A program made the translations under genes and the position numbers. Positions 63,353 through 64,000 of a DNA stretch of 64,000 nucleotides are shown in pieces. The notes beneath the pieces are model-generated. The model searched no databases and was not told the origin of the DNA. It worked only from the letters and a program-made list of their open reading frames with translations. Source of the DNA: Micromonospora vinacea (GTDB taxonomy: Bacteria; Actinomycetota; Actinomycetes; Mycobacteriales; Micromonosporaceae); NCBI RefSeq assembly GCF_015751785.1, contig NZ_JADOTY010000001.1, positions 6,014,001 through 6,078,000 of the forward strand, given 5' to 3'. The stretch's first letter is position 1; every line of letters begins with the position of its first letter.

Positions 63353-64000
63353 TCAGCTCGCCGGCCCGGTCTCGCGGCGCTCGGGATCCCGAGGGTGGTA
63401 CTCGGGGCGGAGCTTCGCGCTCGCGAACGCCGACTTCACCGCCGCCGAGAGCGCGGCGATGTCGTACGCACCGTGGTGTCGCCGGCCGTTGATGAAGAAG
63501 GTCGGGGTGCCGGTGACACCGCTGAGGTCGGCGGAGTCGACGTCCTCGGCGATCCGGTCCACGCCCATCCGCTTCACCATGTGCTCCCGGAACCCGTCCA
63601 GATCCAGGCCGAGCTGTTCGGCGTAACCGAGCACGTCGTCAGGGTTGAGCGCGTCCTGGTGGACGAGCAGCAGGTCGTGCATCTCCCAGAACGCGCCCTG
63701 CTCCCCCGCCGCCTCGGCGGCCTCCGCGGCGAGTTGGGCATGCGGGTGGACGTCGGTGAGCGGCAGGTGTCGCCAGACGTACCGGATGTTGGCGAAGTCC
63801 GCCAGCAGCTCCCGGACCACCGGCTCGGCCTGCCCGCAGTAGGGGCACTCGAAGTCGCCGTACTCCACCACCGTCACCGGCGCATCGAGCGACCCGCGCA
63901 TGTGGTCGCGCTCCGGATCGACCGGCAGCATCAGGTCGACGATCCCCTCGGCGACGCCCAACAGCGCGCGGGTCCGCCGCGCCGGCGAGAGTCGTCCAAC
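63353..64000 (-). CDS. C-terminal part of an NhaA antiporter-thioredoxin fusion, 5' end outside the window
   Basis: The frame is open to base 64000 on the minus strand, giving 215 residues. It is a DsbA/thioredoxin-like domain with EYGDFECPYCGQAEPVVRELL (active site CPYC), FWEMHDLLLVHQDAL and GVTGTPTFFINGRRHHGAYD, the cis-proline loop being TPTF. The upstream residues VGRLSPARRTRALLGVAEGIVDLMLPVDPERDHMRG (short parts: RALLGVAEGIVDL, LPVDPERDHMRG) join to the NhaA-type antiporter in actinomycete fusions. The antiporter helices lie beyond the window, so this identity is inferred. Most likely full gene: nhaA fused to thioredoxin. Confidence 0.75.
   Translation of the reverse strand, partial: VGRLSPARRTRALLGVAEGIVDLMLPVDPERDHMRGSLDAPVTVVEYGDFECPYCGQAEPVVRELLADFANIRYVWRHLPLTDVHPHAQLAAEAAEAAGEQGAFWEMHDLLLVHQDALNPDDVLGYAEQLGLDLDGFREHMVKRMGVDRIAEDVDSADLSGVTGTPTFFINGRRHHGAYDIAALSAAVKSAFASAKLRPEYHPRDPERRETGPAS

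Overview
The window is about 64 kb of GC-rich chromosome, densely packed, with third-position GC bias, frequent GTG starts and many 4-bp ATGA/GTGA stop-start overlaps. Together with the gene content (OFA-type MFS transporter, selenocysteine formate dehydrogenase, aerobic CO dehydrogenase, NhaA-thioredoxin fusion, HAF-repeat protein, large secreted S8 peptidase, GH2/CBM32 enzyme) this points to a filamentous actinomycete, most likely Micromonosporaceae (Micromonospora-like). That placement is inferred, not computed. No rRNA, tRNA, CRISPR array, phage or intact insertion sequence was seen.

Positions 1-8800 form a formate region. A partial alpha/beta hydrolase is followed by an oxalate/formate-family MFS transporter, which converges across a strong terminator on a three-gene formate dehydrogenase operon (catalytic subunit, 4Fe-4S subunit, NrfD-like membrane subunit). 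The catalytic gene is read through an in-frame TGA at 7270-7272 as selenocysteine; a SECIS-like hairpin follows directly. A PrsW-family membrane protease lies upstream. Positions 8900-15600 hold housekeeping and hypothetical genes: a lipoprotein with two FtsX-type extracellular domains, a VOC protein, a propeller-like protein, an ABC exporter pair, an ASCH protein and a secreted HAF-repeat protein.

Positions 15644-25977 hold a form I (Mo-Cu) aerobic CO dehydrogenase cluster. A divergent xdhC faces coxM-coxS-coxL, coxF-like, a MobA-like cytidylyltransferase, coxD, coxG and coxE, closed by a convergent LysR regulator. CoxL has the form I signature AYACSFR with the copper-ligand Cys378. The coxF-like protein carries a C-terminal YHS-like metal-binding module, and CoxG has a long Pro/Thr-rich linker and a membrane anchor. 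With the formate dehydrogenase this gives the strain two ways to draw electrons from C1 compounds.

Positions 26131-40236 hold an envelope operon (CDP-alcohol phosphotransferase, LTA-synthase-like sulfatase, FkbM methyltransferase), a methionine aminopeptidase divergent from an XRE regulator, a relic of an MFS gene, a secreted beta-propeller, a LysR/MFS divergent pair, a VOC protein and a four-gene operon of two membrane proteins plus a two-component system. Positions 40288-53110 hold a large secreted subtilase, a YoaK-like membrane protein divergent from a GntR regulator, and a six-gene dipeptide ABC transporter plus gamma-glutamyltransferase operon. The GntR promoter and the operon promoter share a GTATAC operator-like site.

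Positions 53251-64000 hold a palindromic element, an MFS exporter, a MarR regulator with two divergent genes, a Tat-exported GH2 glycosidase behind two perfect LacI-type palindromes, a TetR/DHA2 exporter pair with a clear operator, a second palindromic element, and the C-terminal part of an NhaA-thioredoxin antiporter running off the end.
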